NCBI GenBank assembly: GCA_021849425.1
Contig: JAJZSY010000012.1
Coordinates: forward strand, 1-64,000
DNA length: 64,000 nt
Source: Pseudomonadota bacterium
Lineage (GTDB): Bacteria; Pseudomonadota; Alphaproteobacteria; Acetobacterales; Acetobacteraceae
Reading direction: 5' to 3'
Shown here: positions 28,148 to 38,947 of the stretch, piece by piece
Layout of the letters: each line of letters starts with the position of its first letter
Position numbering within the stretch: the stretch's first letter is position 1
The notes under the pieces: model-generated
Told to the model about the DNA's origin: nothing
The model's input: only the letters and a program-made list of their open reading frames with translations
The model's database searches: none
Program-made: the position numbers and the translations under genes

Positions 28148-29101
28148 GTGAGCGGGCTTGAGGTGAGCGGCGAGTTCGGCCGCATCGCCCGGTATTTCGC
28201 GCCGCTCGCCGCGGCCGAGGGGCTGGGACTTGCCGACGACGCCGCGCTGTGGACACCGCCCGCCGGGCTTCAGGCGGTGCTCACGGTCGACCAGATGATC
28301 GAGGGCGTGCATTTCCTGCCCGACGATCCGCCCGATCTCGTCGCCCGCAAGCTGATGCGCCGGAACCTGTCCGACCTCGCCGCGATGGGGGCGCGGCCGG
28401 AGGGGTATCTGCTCGCCACGGCGCTGCGGGCGGAGACGCCGGAAGCCTGGCTCGCGGGATTCGCCGCGGGGCTGGCGGCCGACCAGGCGGAATTCGGGGT
28501 GCGGCTGTGGGGCGGCGACAGCTCGTCCACCCCCGGGCCGGTGACCACCGCGATCACCATGATCGGCAGTCTCGAACCTGGGACCGCGCTGCGGCGCGGC
28601 GGCGCGCGGCCGGGGGATGCGGTGTTCGTGACCGGCACGATCGGCGATGCGGTGCTCGGGCTGCACGCGGCGCGCGGCGGGATTGCCGATCCGACCGGCC
28701 ATTTCCGGGCCCGCCGGCTGTTGCCGACGCCGCGCATGGGCCTGGCGCTGGCCGGGATCGCGACCGCGGCGATCGATGTCTCGGACGGGCTGGTGCAGGA
28801 TCTCGGCCATGTGTGCCGGGCGTCGGGGTGCGGTGCGGTGATCGAGGCGGGGCTTGTGCCGCTGTCGGACGCGGCGCGGGCGGCGGGGATGGGCTGGCGC
28901 GCGACGATCCTGACCGGTGGCGATGACTACGAGTTGCTGCTCGCGGCGCCGTCCGGGCGGGCGGCGGCGCTGGAGGCGGCCTGCGCGCCGGTGCCGCTGA
29001 CGCGGATCGGCCGGTTCGTGGCGGGGGCGGCGGAGGTGCGGGTGATCGACGAGACGGGCCAGCCGGTTCCGCTCGGGCGGGCCGGCTGGCAGCATTTCTG
29101 A
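28148..29101 (+). CDS. thiL: thiamine-monophosphate kinase
   Basis: Makes thiamine diphosphate from thiamine phosphate and ATP. The protein begins GEFGRIARYF-APLA and carries the metal-binding LADDAALW, VDQMIEGVHF, RRNLSDLAAMGA, GGDSSSTPG and the C-terminal TGGDDYELLLA. Two GTG codons are possible starts (28148 or 28163) because a 15-bp sequence is duplicated here; lengths would be 317 or 312 aa. It overlaps the region of the nusB stop. Confidence 0.94.
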   Translation: MSGLEVSGEFGRIARYFAPLAAAEGLGLADDAALWTPPAGLQAVLTVDQMIEGVHFLPDDPPDLVARKLMRRNLSDLAAMGARPEGYLLATALRAETPEAWLAGFAAGLAADQAEFGVRLWGGDSSSTPGPVTTAITMIGSLEPGTALRRGGARPGDAVFVTGTIGDAVLGLHAARGGIADPTGHFRARRLLPTPRMGLALAGIATAAIDVSDGLVQDLGHVCRASGCGAVIEAGLVPLSDAARAAGMGWRATILTGGDDYELLLAAPSGRAAALEAACAPVPLTRIGRFVAGAAEVRVIDETGQPVPLGRAGWQHF

Positions 29102-29108
29102 CGCGAGG

Positions 29109-29999
29109 TCAGGCGGTTGTGGCGTCGGGCGGGGCCTTGAAGGCGACGTCGCGCTTCAGCGAGAACGGATCGCTCGGGTTGCGCTGGTTGAGAATGTCCT
29201 GCATCCGCAATTCGACCGTGCCGAGAATTTTCGGGTGGGTCAGGCAGTAGAAGCGGTTCTGCTCGATGCAGTCGAAGATGCGGGCGGCGACATCGGCGGC
29301 GCCGAGGCGGCCCGAGTTGACGGCCTTGCGGGTCTGTTCCTCGGCGAGGCGCTGGCTCGGCGTCGGCGGCGCGTCGTTGGCGAGTTCGGCCGGGCGGTTG
29401 CGCGCCGCGTCCTTGATGCCGGTATCGACGAAGGCGGGGCAGAGCACGGTGACGCCGAGTTTCGCCCCGGCGATCCGCAGATCCTGGAACAGGGTTTCGG
29501 ACAGGGCGACGACGCCGTGCTTGGAGACGTTGTAGACCCCCATCGTCTGGGCGGCGACCAGCCCGGCGACGGAGGCGGTGTTGACGATGTGGCCCTCCTC
29601 GCCATTCGCGATCATGCGGGGGACGAAGCAGCGCACGCCGTGGATCACGCCCCAGAGATTGACGCCGAGCACCCATTGCCAGTCGCGCACGGAATGTTCC
29701 CAGAGCAGCCCGCCGCCGCCGACCCCGGCATTGTTGAACAGCAGATGGGCGTTGCCGTATCGCGCGAAGACCGCATCGGCGAAGCGCTCCATCGCCGCGG
29801 CGTCGCTGACATCGAGGCGTTCGGTGAGCACCTCGGCGCCGGCGGCGCGCAGCTCGGCGGCGGTGGCCTCCAGCGCGTCGGGCTGGATGTCGGCCAAAGC
29901 CAGGCGCATGAAGCGGCTGGCTGCGATGCGGGCGAATTCGCGGCCGAAGCCGCTGCCCGCGCCGGTGATGACGGCAACCCGGTTGTGGAAATCCTTCAT
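29109..29999 (-). CDS. short-chain dehydrogenase/reductase
   Basis: 296 aa classical SDR: cofactor loop TGAGSGFGREFARIA, NNAGVGGGG, catalytic serine in NTASVAGL and the YNVSKHG pair. Residues after the cofactor loop (ALADIQPDALEATAA) put an aspartate at the end of strand 2, which favours NAD. The substrate is not predictable. It is translationally coupled to the upstream quinone oxidoreductase-like gene (overlap of 4 bp), so it probably belongs to the same catabolic unit as the acyl-CoA dehydrogenase. Confidence 0.9.
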   Translation of the reverse strand: MKDFHNRVAVITGAGSGFGREFARIAASRFMRLALADIQPDALEATAAELRAAGAEVLTERLDVSDAAAMERFADAVFARYGNAHLLFNNAGVGGGGLLWEHSVRDWQWVLGVNLWGVIHGVRCFVPRMIANGEEGHIVNTASVAGLVAAQTMGVYNVSKHGVVALSETLFQDLRIAGAKLGVTVLCPAFVDTGIKDAARNRPAELANDAPPTPSQRLAEEQTRKAVNSGRLGAADVAARIFDCIEQNRFYCLTHPKILGTVELRMQDILNQRNPSDPFSLKRDVAFKAPPDATTA

Positions 30000-30969
30000 G
30001 GCAGAATCACGATCTTTCCGGTGACGCGGCGCGCCGCCATGTCCCGCAGGGCGTCTTCCGTCTGCTCGAGGCGGTAGGTTTTCGACACCAGCGGGCGGAT
30101 TTCGCCGCGCGCCAGCATGGCGAACAGGTCTTCCATCATCCGGATCTGGTTCTTCGGCTCGCGGCGGGCGAACTCGCCCCAGAACACGCCGACCAGCGAC
30201 GCGCCCTTGAGCAGCGGCAGGTTGAGCGGCAGGGCGGGGATGGTGCCCTCGGCGAAGCCGATGACGAGGTAGCGGCCGCGCCAGGCGATCGAGCGGAAGG
30301 CGGGCTCGGCGAGCTTGCCGCCGACGGGATCGAAAATCACGTCCGGCCCCTTGCCGCCGGTATGTTCGCGGATCGCGGCGCGCAGGTCTTCGGTCGTGTA
30401 ATTGATGAGGGCGTCGGCGCCGTGGGCGCGGCAGAGTTCGAGCTTTTCCGCCGACGAGGCGGCGGCGATGACCCTCGCACCCTTGGCCTTGGCGATGTCG
30501 ACCGCGGCGAGGCCGACGCCGCCGGCGGCACCGAGCACCAGGATCGTCTCGCCCGGCTTGATCTCGCCGCGATCGACCACGGCGTGGTGCGAGGTGCCGA
30601 AGGCGAGCATCAGCCCGGCGGCGACCTCGAAGGAGACGCCGTCCGGCACCGGCACGCAGCGATGCGCGTCGATCGCGATCTTTTCAGCGAATCCGCCGGT
30701 GGAGCAGAGGGCGAGCACGCGGTCCCCCGGCTTGTAGCCGGCGACACCCTCGCCGACCGCCTCGATCTCCCCGGCGATTTCGGCGCCGGGGGTGAAGGGC
30801 AGTTCGGGCTGGACCTGGTATTTTTTCTGGATGATCAGCACGTCGGGGAAATTCACCCCGGCGGCGCGCACCCGGATCAGCACCTCGCCCGCCTGCGGGA
30901 CGGGATCGGGCAGGTCGCGCAGGAGAAGCGTTTCCGGCCCGCCCCACGCCTCGCAGCGGATCGCGCGCA

Positions 30970-30970
<1 letters not shown>
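29996..30970 (-). CDS. zinc-independent quinone oxidoreductase-like MDR protein
   Basis: 324 aa medium-chain dehydrogenase/reductase from ATG 30970 (MRAIRCEAWGGPETLLLRDL). The groES-like N-half has PGAEIAGEIEAVGEGV, and the Rossmann half has VLGAAGGVGLAAVDIAKAKG. No structural zinc cysteine cluster is visible, as in NADPH:quinone oxidoreductase and enoyl reductase-like members. It overlaps the acyl-CoA dehydrogenase stop and the SDR start by 4 bp each. Confidence 0.9.
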
Positions 30971-32250
<1,280 letters not shown>

Positions 32251-32427
32251 GGTGGCATTTCCCTCGTGGTCTGATTCTGCTGGACGATCGATTTGACCCA
32301 ACTGTGCGAGGTGCGCGCGGGTTATGCAAGTCCCCCAAGCGGCAGAGCGGATACGGCTGGGGCACTGCCGCTTGACAGCGCGCCGCCCGCCGCCGATTTT
32401 CCCGGCCGTTTCGGAGGAGGAAACCGG

Positions 32428-33489
32428 ATGAGCACGGACAACCAGCCGCGTCTTGTCGAGATGCTGCCGCAGCACAGGATCGACGAGGCGGCGCTGTTCG
32501 CCTATCTGGCCGCCAATGTCGACGGTTTCGCTCCGCCGGCCGCGATCCGCCAGTTCCAGGGCGGGCAGTCCAACCCGACCTACCTGATCGAGACGCCGGG
32601 GCGGAACTACGTGCTGCGCAAGAAGCCGCCGGGAACGCTGCTGCCCTCGGCGCACCAGATCGACCGCGAATATCGCATCCAGAGCGCGCTGGCCGCGAGC
32701 GCGGTGCCGGTGGTGCCGATGCTGCATTACTGCACCGACGCCGCGGTGATCGGCACCGAGTTCTACGTGATGGGCCATGTGGCGGGCCGGGTGTTCCACG
32801 ACGTGATGATGCCCGGGCTCGCGCCGCAGGAGCGCGGCGCGATCCACCGGCAGATCATCGAGACCATCGCCGCATTGCACATGGTGGAGTACGAGGCGGT
32901 GGGGCTCGCCGGATTCGGCCGGCCGGACCATTATGTCGCCCGCCAGATCGAGCGGTGGACCAAGCAGTACGAAGCCTCGAAGACCGAGGATTTCGCGCCG
33001 ATGGCCAATCTGATCGCGTGGCTGCGCGGCAATATTCCCGAGCGCGACGAGAGTTCCATCGTGCATGGCGATTTCCGCCTCGGCAACATGATGATTCACC
33101 CGACCGAGCCGCGCATTCTCGCGGTGCTGGACTGGGAGCTTTCGACCATCGGCCATCCGCTCGCGGATCTCGCCTATTGCTGCATGTCCTACCACCTGCC
33201 GCCCGGCTCGGGGCCGGCGATGGCGGGGTATCAGGGGGTCGATCTCGCCGCGCTCGGGCTGATGAGCGAGGCTGAGGCGCTGGAACTTTATTGCCGGCGG
33301 ACCGGGCGGGAGCGGATCGAGAACTGGCGCTTCTTCCTCGGCTTCTCGCTGTTCCGCTCGGCGGCGATCGTCGAGGGGGTGTATGCCCGCGCGCTGGCCG
33401 GCAATGCCGCCGACCAGCGCGCCCACCGGATGCACGACGTGTTCCTGCAGGTTGCGAAAACCGGCTGGAACGTCGTGCGCGGCGACTGA
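32428..33489 (+). CDS. aminoglycoside phosphotransferase-fold kinase (ACAD10/11 kinase type)
   Basis: 353 aa from ATG 32428 with a strong GGAGGAGG ribosome site 6 nt upstream. It has the kinase-like fold: nucleotide loop [13 protein letters not shown], lysine in YVLRKKPPG, catalytic loop [14 protein letters not shown] and metal motif [17 protein letters not shown]. In mammals this domain is fused to an acyl-CoA dehydrogenase (ACAD10/11), and in P. putida LvaA plays the kinase role with LvaC. Inferred substrate: a hydroxyacyl-CoA rather than an aminoglycoside. Divergent from the dehydrogenase across 177 bp. Confidence 0.88.
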   Translation: MSTDNQPRLVEMLPQHRIDEAALFAYLAANVDGFAPPAAIRQFQGGQSNPTYLIETPGRNYVLRKKPPGTLLPSAHQIDREYRIQSALAASAVPVVPMLHYCTDAAVIGTEFYVMGHVAGRVFHDVMMPGLAPQERGAIHRQIIETIAALHMVEYEAVGLAGFGRPDHYVARQIERWTKQYEASKTEDFAPMANLIAWLRGNIPERDESSIVHGDFRLGNMMIHPTEPRILAVLDWELSTIGHPLADLAYCCMSYHLPPGSGPAMAGYQGVDLAALGLMSEAEALELYCRRTGRERIENWRFFLGFSLFRSAAIVEGVYARALAGNAADQRAHRMHDVFLQVAKTGWNVVRGD

Positions 33490-33583
33490 GCGGCGATGGA
33501 TCGCGGCCGGCGCCGCCCCCTCGCGTAACGGTATCGGTGGCCCGGGATGCGACCGGTGCCGCCAGCAGAAGGAAGTCCGACAC

Positions 33584-34183
33584 ATGAAGCTGTTTCACTC
33601 CGTCACCAGCCCGTATGTCCGCAAGGTGATGGCCTGCGCGATCGCCCGCGAGATCGACCAGCGGATCGAGCTGATCCCGACCAACCCGCATGAGAGCCCG
33701 GCGGCGCTGACCGCGGACAACCCGCTGTCGAAAGTGCCGTGCCTGGTGACCGACGAGGGGGTGGCGCTGTTCGACAGCCGGGTGATCTGCGAATATCTCG
33801 ACCAGATCGGCGATGCGTTGCCGCTGTTTCCGGGCAGCGGGTCGGCCCGCTGGACGGCGCTGCGCTATCAGGCAATGGGCGATGGCATTCTCGACGCCGC
33901 CGTGGGCATCCGCATGGAAAGCCTGAAGCCGAAGGAAGCGGCGCGGGCGGCGTTCATGGAGCGGCAGATGCAGGCGATCGAGCGGACGCTGGCCGTGCTC
34001 GAACAGGACCCGCCGGGCCGGATGCTGGATATCGGCTCGATCGCGGTGGGCTGCGCGCTGGGCTATCTCGATTTCCGCCTCGCCGCGCATGACTGGCGGA
34101 AAGCCTGCCCGGCGCTGGCCGAGTGGTTCGCCGCCTTCGCGCGCGAGCCGGCCTTCGCGCGGACCGCGCCGCCGGCGGCCTGA
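33584..34183 (+). CDS. glutathione S-transferase family protein
   Basis: 199 aa. The N-terminal thioredoxin-like domain has [19 protein letters not shown] with a serine in the active-site region, [23 protein letters not shown] binds glutathione, and the C-terminal helical domain follows. Family members detoxify electrophiles; the substrate is unknown. It lies 94 bp after the kinase gene, same strand, and is likely co-transcribed. Confidence 0.9.
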   Translation: MKLFHSVTSPYVRKVMACAIAREIDQRIELIPTNPHESPAALTADNPLSKVPCLVTDEGVALFDSRVICEYLDQIGDALPLFPGSGSARWTALRYQAMGDGILDAAVGIRMESLKPKEAARAAFMERQMQAIERTLAVLEQDPPGRMLDIGSIAVGCALGYLDFRLAAHDWRKACPALAEWFAAFAREPAFARTAPPAA

Positions 34184-34202
34184 GGCCGAGGCGCGGCCAG
34201 GG

Positions 34203-34820
34203 TCAGGCGGCGACCCAGCGCGCCGCCAGAGCGCCCGCGCCATCGAGCGTGCCGATGGCGCGGCGGTGGCCTTCCGGCCGCAGCCACAGAACATCATACA
34301 GCGCGGGGCGCAGGTGGCAGACGGCGAAATGCCGGGCGGCCTCTTCCATCGTCAGGGTCAGATCAAGCTGCGCGGGCGCTGCTTCGCTGCCGGGCGGGAG
34401 CCAGGCGCGGTAGATCTGCCGCGCGCCCTCGGGCAGGGCGCGCCAGATGGCGGCCGCCTCTTCATCGTCGTGATGCAGCGTCACCCGGCCTTCGATGCGG
34501 ATTTGCAGCTTCGCGGCGTGTGAATAGGCGAGGAGCGCGGCGCGGCCATCGCGGCTCAGCTCGGCGAATTTGGCGGAGCGCGCATCGGTGTGGAAGGTGA
34601 TCTGTCCGCCCTGCGCCGCGCGGCCGCGCAGCACGACGCTGCGCAGGCGGGGCGCGCCGTCCGCCCCGGTGGTGGCGAGGCCGATCACGTGGAAATCGCT
34701 GCGCCGGTCGCGCACGCCGCTTGTCAGCCGGGCGAGCGCGGCGGCGATGAAATTTTCTGCCGGATGCAGGGCGGGATCGGTGTCGTGCGCGATGGCGGCT
34801 TGTGGGGCGGGTTCGGTCAT
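34203..34820 (-). CDS. pyridoxamine 5'-phosphate oxidase-like FMN-binding protein
   Basis: 205 aa split-barrel flavoprotein of the PNPOx-like superfamily: RLRSVVLRGRA, then FHTDARSAKFAELSRDGRAA and the C-terminal LPEGARQIYRAWLPPGS. It lacks the full PdxH C-terminus, so it is a family member rather than a certain pyridoxine biosynthesis enzyme. Convergent with the GST gene, 20 bp apart. Confidence 0.82.
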   Translation of the reverse strand: MTEPAPQAAIAHDTDPALHPAENFIAAALARLTSGVRDRRSDFHVIGLATTGADGAPRLRSVVLRGRAAQGGQITFHTDARSAKFAELSRDGRAALLAYSHAAKLQIRIEGRVTLHHDDEEAAAIWRALPEGARQIYRAWLPPGSEAAPAQLDLTLTMEEAARHFAVCHLRPALYDVLWLRPEGHRRAIGTLDGAGALAARWVAA

Positions 34821-34870
34821 GGGCGAAGATCTGGACCGTTTCGGGCGGATGAAAACCCCGCCGGGGCAAG

Positions 34871-34904
34871 AAGAAAGGCGGATGGGGGAGGCCCCATCCG
34901 CCTT
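34871..34904 (-). terminator. intrinsic terminator for the APC permease
   Basis: 13-bp perfect stem (34875-34887 with 34892-34904, AAGGCGGATGGGG arm) and a 4-nt loop. Read on the minus strand it is followed by a T-rich TCTTCTT. It sits about 50 bp past the permease stop. Confidence 0.75.
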
Positions 34905-34955
34905 GGCGGTCTCAGTCAGGTGCGTGGTCCGGCCCGCAGGGGCCGGGTTGCGCGG

Positions 34956-36569
34956 TCAGTCGGCGCCGAAGATTTCGGGTTCGCCGGCGAGGATCGTCGC
35001 TTTCGCTTCTTCCGGATCGGGCGAGCCGGAATTCACCGCGACCTGGATGACGATCAGGCTGAAGACGATCAGGATGATCGAGGCGACGAGGTTGGAGAAC
35101 GTGCCGGTGCCGCCGGTCAGGTTCTTCGGGCCGAGATAGGTGATGAGCCACAGGCCGAAGAAATACGGCGCCAGCCACCACGCGCCGCGCCAGTGCAGGT
35201 TGCCGAGCCCTTCGCCCATCGTCGCCTCGTAGCCGACATAGACGATCGTGAAGAGGAGGATGATGCCGAACAGGAAGTTGTCGGTCGAAGCGCCGCTCCA
35301 GAACACGATGAAGTTGGAGATGATGAAGGCGAGGGTCGAGACCAGCGTGCCGCCGGGCAGCTGGTAGGGCCGCTTGTATTGTTCGACCGGCATGGTCTTG
35401 CGCAGGGTCAGCAGCACGATCGGGCCGGTGCCGTAGGAGAGCACCGAGGCCGAGGAGATGAAGCCGATGATCTTCTGCCAGGACGGGAAGGGGAACATGA
35501 AGAAGACGCCGACGATCAGCGTCATGATCAGGCCGCCGATCGGCACGCCCACCTTGGACAGTTTCGCGAAGGTCTGCCCGCCGAGCAGCCCTTCCTGGCC
35601 GGTGGCGTAGACCACGCGCGAGGTGGTGGTGAAGTAGATGATGCCGGTGCCGGCGGGCGAAACCACGCTGTCGATATAGAGCAGGATGGCGAGCCAGGTG
35701 GCGCCGACGATGGTGGCGAGACCGGCGAACGGGCCGGAGGCGCCGGCGAAGGTCAGCGCATCCCACCCCTTGGCGAGGTCGGACGGGCGGAGCGCGCCGA
35801 TGAAGGCGACCTGCAGGCCGACATAGAGCACCAGCGCGATGGCGACCGAGCCGACGATGGCGATGGGCAGGTTACGGCGCGGGTTGCTCGATTCGCCGGC
35901 GAGTTCCACCGCCTGGCGGAAGCCGAGATAGGCGAAGATGACGCCGGATGTGGCCACGGCCGAGAACACGCCGGCCGTGCCGTGCGGGGCGAAGCCGTGG
36001 GCCGAGAAATTGCCGGGATGGAAGCCGGCGATGATCAGCACGATCACCGTCAGCGCCGGGACCGCGAGTTTCCACCAGGTCAGCGCGCTGTTGACCGTCA
36101 GCACGAGGCGCACCGCCAGCGCGTTGATGCCGGTGAAGACCAGCATCAGGATCAGCGAGGCGAAGAAGCCGAAGCCGGTGAGCACGCCGGATTTGTCGAC
36201 CAGGCCGGGGATGTAGTTGTTGCCATAGGTGATGACCGCCGAGGCTTCGGCGGGCGGCACGGAGACATAGCCGAGAAACACCACGAAGCTCATGATCACG
36301 GCCATCAGGTTGCCGTGCGAGAGTTTCGGGAAGGCGATCACCGCGCCGCCGCGCGGGAAGGCCGTGGCCAGCTCGGCATAGACGAAGCCCAGCAGCAGGA
36401 CCGCGACACCGCCGATCAGCCAGGCGAAGATCGCCGCCGGACCGGCATCCTTGGCGGCGTGAAGCGGGCCGAACAGCCAGCCCGAGCCAATGATGCCGCC
36501 CAGACTCGCGAAGAGCAGGCCGATGATACCCGCATCCCGCTTGAGTTTGACACCCGATTTTCCACTCAT
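34956..36569 (-). CDS. APC-superfamily amino acid permease
   Basis: About 12 hydrophobic helices in 537 aa, with the APC start LFASLGGIIGSGWLFGPLHA and the family-type GFRQAVELAGESSNPRRNLP. It is probably a proton-coupled amino acid transporter; the substrate is unknown. ATG 36569 is preferred because GGGGG lies 8 nt upstream, whereas ATG 36584 has no ribosome site. It is transcribed alone, with its own terminator. Confidence 0.88.
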   Translation of the reverse strand: MSGKSGVKLKRDAGIIGLLFASLGGIIGSGWLFGPLHAAKDAGPAAIFAWLIGGVAVLLLGFVYAELATAFPRGGAVIAFPKLSHGNLMAVIMSFVVFLGYVSVPPAEASAVITYGNNYIPGLVDKSGVLTGFGFFASLILMLVFTGINALAVRLVLTVNSALTWWKLAVPALTVIVLIIAGFHPGNFSAHGFAPHGTAGVFSAVATSGVIFAYLGFRQAVELAGESSNPRRNLPIAIVGSVAIALVLYVGLQVAFIGALRPSDLAKGWDALTFAGASGPFAGLATIVGATWLAILLYIDSVVSPAGTGIIYFTTTSRVVYATGQEGLLGGQTFAKLSKVGVPIGGLIMTLIVGVFFMFPFPSWQKIIGFISSASVLSYGTGPIVLLTLRKTMPVEQYKRPYQLPGGTLVSTLAFIISNFIVFWSGASTDNFLFGIILLFTIVYVGYEATMGEGLGNLHWRGAWWLAPYFFGLWLITYLGPKNLTGGTGTFSNLVASIILIVFSLIVIQVAVNSGSPDPEEAKATILAGEPEIFGAD

Positions 36570-36702
36570 TTTACGTGCCCCCATGACAGTTTATGAACAA
36601 ACCCTAATGCAGTTTTGCATCGGAGGAAACCGGTCCGTGAATCTGCCATGACAAAATCGGGGTTTACAACCTTGCCGTTCATCATGGGCGGCAGGGGGGC
36701 CT

Positions 36703-36724
36703 GTCCGATCCGCCGGGATCGGAC
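36703..36724. terminator. hairpin downstream of the DMT transporter gene
   Basis: GTCCGATCC-GCCG-GGATCGGAC, a perfect 9-bp stem 20 bp beyond the transporter stop (minus strand). No T-tract, so termination or transcript-end protection is only suggested. Confidence 0.4.
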
Positions 36725-36743
36725 ATCATGCTAATGTCGGGGG

Positions 36744-37610
36744 TCAGGCGTCTGCCGGTTCGCGGGCGGGGCGGCGGCGCTGCGGGCGGAGGATGAGCAC
36801 CATCGAGACGAACAGGGCGGCGAAGCCCATCGCATCGCCCCGGGTGAACGGTTCGGCGAGAACGAGCACGCCCATCAGCGTGGCGGTGGCGGGCAGCAGG
36901 GCGGTGAAGGTGCCAGCGATGCCGGCCTGGACCCGCCGCATGCCGTGATACCACAGGATCACCGCGAGCACGCTGGAGGTGAGGCTGTTGACCAGCAGCA
37001 ATCCGGCGATCGTCCAGGTGAAGTGGACCTGCCCGAAACCGGCGATGGCGAGCGGGGCGGTCATCGCGGCGCCGCAGGCCTGCATCCAGAAAGTGGCCTG
37101 CATCACCGGGAGCAGGCCGGCGGCGCGGCGGGCGAACAGCGCGTATCCGGCCTCGCCGCAGACCGCGCCGAAGATCAGCGCGTCGCCCAGCAGGCTGAAG
37201 CCGCCGCCGCCGCGCGCGAGGGCGGCGATGCCGACGCCCGCCAGCACCACCGCCGCCCATTGCAGCGGCCGCAGATGCTCGCGCAGGAACAGCGCGGCGC
37301 CGAGCGCGATCACCGCCGGCAGGCTGGCGAGGACCAGCCCGGCCTGCACCGCGCCGGTGAGTTTCAGCCCGGCGACCATCATGCCGTTGTAGAGCAGCGT
37401 GCCGCACGCCGCCTGCATGAACAGGATGGCCAGCGTGCGCGGCGCCGGCAGGCGGGGTGCGACCAGCGGGGCAAGGCACAATGTCGCGAAGCCCGTCCGC
37501 ATGAACAGCAGCGGGAAGGTCGGCAGGTGGGCGGCCAGCAGTTTGAGCAGGACGACATTGCCGCCGACGATCACCATCGAGGCGGCCAGCGCCGCATAGG
37601 CCGCGATCAC
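36744..37610 (-). CDS. DMT/EamA-family transporter
   Basis: Ten-helix EamA-type exporter, 288 aa from GTG 37610, with the internal duplication of two EamA halves (MVIVGGNVVLLKLLAAHLPT near the start, ALIFGAVCGEAGYALFARRA in the second half). The substrate is unknown; relatives export metabolites or amino acids. The start GTG overlaps the stop of the upstream FemAB-like gene (GTGA), so it is translationally coupled to it. Confidence 0.87.
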   Translation of the reverse strand: MIAAYAALAASMVIVGGNVVLLKLLAAHLPTFPLLFMRTGFATLCLAPLVAPRLPAPRTLAILFMQAACGTLLYNGMMVAGLKLTGAVQAGLVLASLPAVIALGAALFLREHLRPLQWAAVVLAGVGIAALARGGGGFSLLGDALIFGAVCGEAGYALFARRAAGLLPVMQATFWMQACGAAMTAPLAIAGFGQVHFTWTIAGLLLVNSLTSSVLAVILWYHGMRRVQAGIAGTFTALLPATATLMGVLVLAEPFTRGDAMGFAALFVSMVLILRPQRRRPAREPADA

Positions 37611-38755
37611 GGCGAAAGATCGCTGCGATAGGGGGATTGCTCGCCGAGCATCGCCATTTCCTCCTCCACCGCCGGGCGCTCGGCGTCGAGAAACCGCGCC
37701 ACGGCGTCGCTGAGGCCGGGATGGCCGATCCAGTGCGCGGAATAGGTGCGGCTCGGCAGGTAGCCGCGCTGGATCTTGTGCTGGCCCTGGGCGCCGGCCT
37801 CGACGCGGGCGAGGCCGGCGCCGATCGCGTAGTCGATCGCCTGGTAGTAGCAGAGTTCGAAATGCAGGAAGGGGATGTCTTCCACGGCACCCCAGTTGCG
37901 GCCGTAGAGCGCGTCCCGGCCGCGCAGGTTGAGCGCGCCGGCGATCGGGCGGCCGGCGCGGAAGGCCATCATCATCACCACCGCATCGCCGAGGCGCTCG
38001 CCGAGCAGGGGGAAGAAGCGCTCGGTGAGGTAGGCGCCGCCCCATTTGCGGTCGACGGTGGAGAGGTAGAAATTGTAGAAGGCGGCCCATTCGCGCCGAC
38101 CCATCTCGCTGCCGCGCAGGGCGCGGATTTCGAGCCCCGCCTGGGCGTCGCGCCGCTCGCGGCGGATCGCCTTGCGCTTGCGCGAGGACAGGGCGGCGAG
38201 GAAATCCTCGAACGCGGCATAGCCGCGGTTGTGCCAGTGATATTGCACGCCCATGCGCCGCAGCCAGCCGGCCTCGCCCAGCGCGTGCCATTCCGCCTCG
38301 GTGCAGAAGGTGGCGTGGATCGAGGAGCAGCCGAGCCGCTCGGCGGCGATTTCGAGGCCGCGGGCGAGGAGCGACGGGGGCAGGCCGTCGGCCATCAGCA
38401 GGCGCGGGCCGGGGACCGGGCTGAACGGGGCGGCGACTTGCAGCTTCGGGTAATAGCGCCCGCCGGCGCGCTCGAAGGCGTTGGCCCAGCCGTGATCGAA
38501 CACGTATTCGCCGTAGGAATGGGCTTTCACATAGGCGGGGGCGGCGCCGAGCAGGCGGCCCGCGCCGTCGCGCAGCGCCGCGTGCTGGGGATACCAGCCG
38601 CTGTCGCCGCCGACCGAGGCGCTGTCTTCCAGGGCGGAGAGAAAGGCGTGGCTGACGAACGGGTTGCCGCCGGCGAGCGCATCCCAGTCCGGCGCCGGGA
38701 TCTCGTGGATGCTCTGGTGCAGCGAGAGGGAGAGGTCGTCCGCGGTGCCGTTCAT
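37607..38755 (-). CDS. FemAB-like GNAT protein (DUF482, peptidoglycan-bridge type)
   Basis: 382 aa. COG3146-type protein with FVSHAFLSALEDSASVGGDS at the N-terminus, the DUF482 hallmark FDHGWANAFERAGGRYYPKL, and FLAALSSRKRKAIRRERRDA in the centre. The tail is GYLPSRTYSAHWIGHPGLSD. The fold is that of Fem/GNAT aminoacyl transferases; the biochemical role of this group is unproven. It shares a coupled transcript with the DMT transporter and has an upstream leader of about 190 bp before the divergent pepN. Confidence 0.85.
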   Translation of the reverse strand: MNGTADDLSLSLHQSIHEIPAPDWDALAGGNPFVSHAFLSALEDSASVGGDSGWYPQHAALRDGAGRLLGAAPAYVKAHSYGEYVFDHGWANAFERAGGRYYPKLQVAAPFSPVPGPRLLMADGLPPSLLARGLEIAAERLGCSSIHATFCTEAEWHALGEAGWLRRMGVQYHWHNRGYAAFEDFLAALSSRKRKAIRRERRDAQAGLEIRALRGSEMGRREWAAFYNFYLSTVDRKWGGAYLTERFFPLLGERLGDAVVMMMAFRAGRPIAGALNLRGRDALYGRNWGAVEDIPFLHFELCYYQAIDYAIGAGLARVEAGAQGQHKIQRGYLPSRTYSAHWIGHPGLSDAVARFLDAERPAVEEEMAMLGEQSPYRSDLSP

Positions 38756-38947
38756 GAATCCCGTTTGCGATGCGGGAGGGAGCGTGGCGTCCCGCGGAAC
38801 ATTGATGGGATGATAGGTGGTGACGCGCCGGATGCAACCATCCGCCGGGCAGGTCGGAGTCCCGCTCGGGGCAATTCGGGGAGGTGGGGCGATTTGCGCG
38901 CTGGCAGCCGGCGGGCCAGATAAGGGGGCATTCGCAAGGAGACAAAG

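Noticed and set aside
34590-36596. Long plus-strand frame opposite the APC permease
   Set aside because: Same shadow effect; encodes Asp/Glu/Arg-rich repeats without structure, while the minus-strand protein has clear membrane helices.
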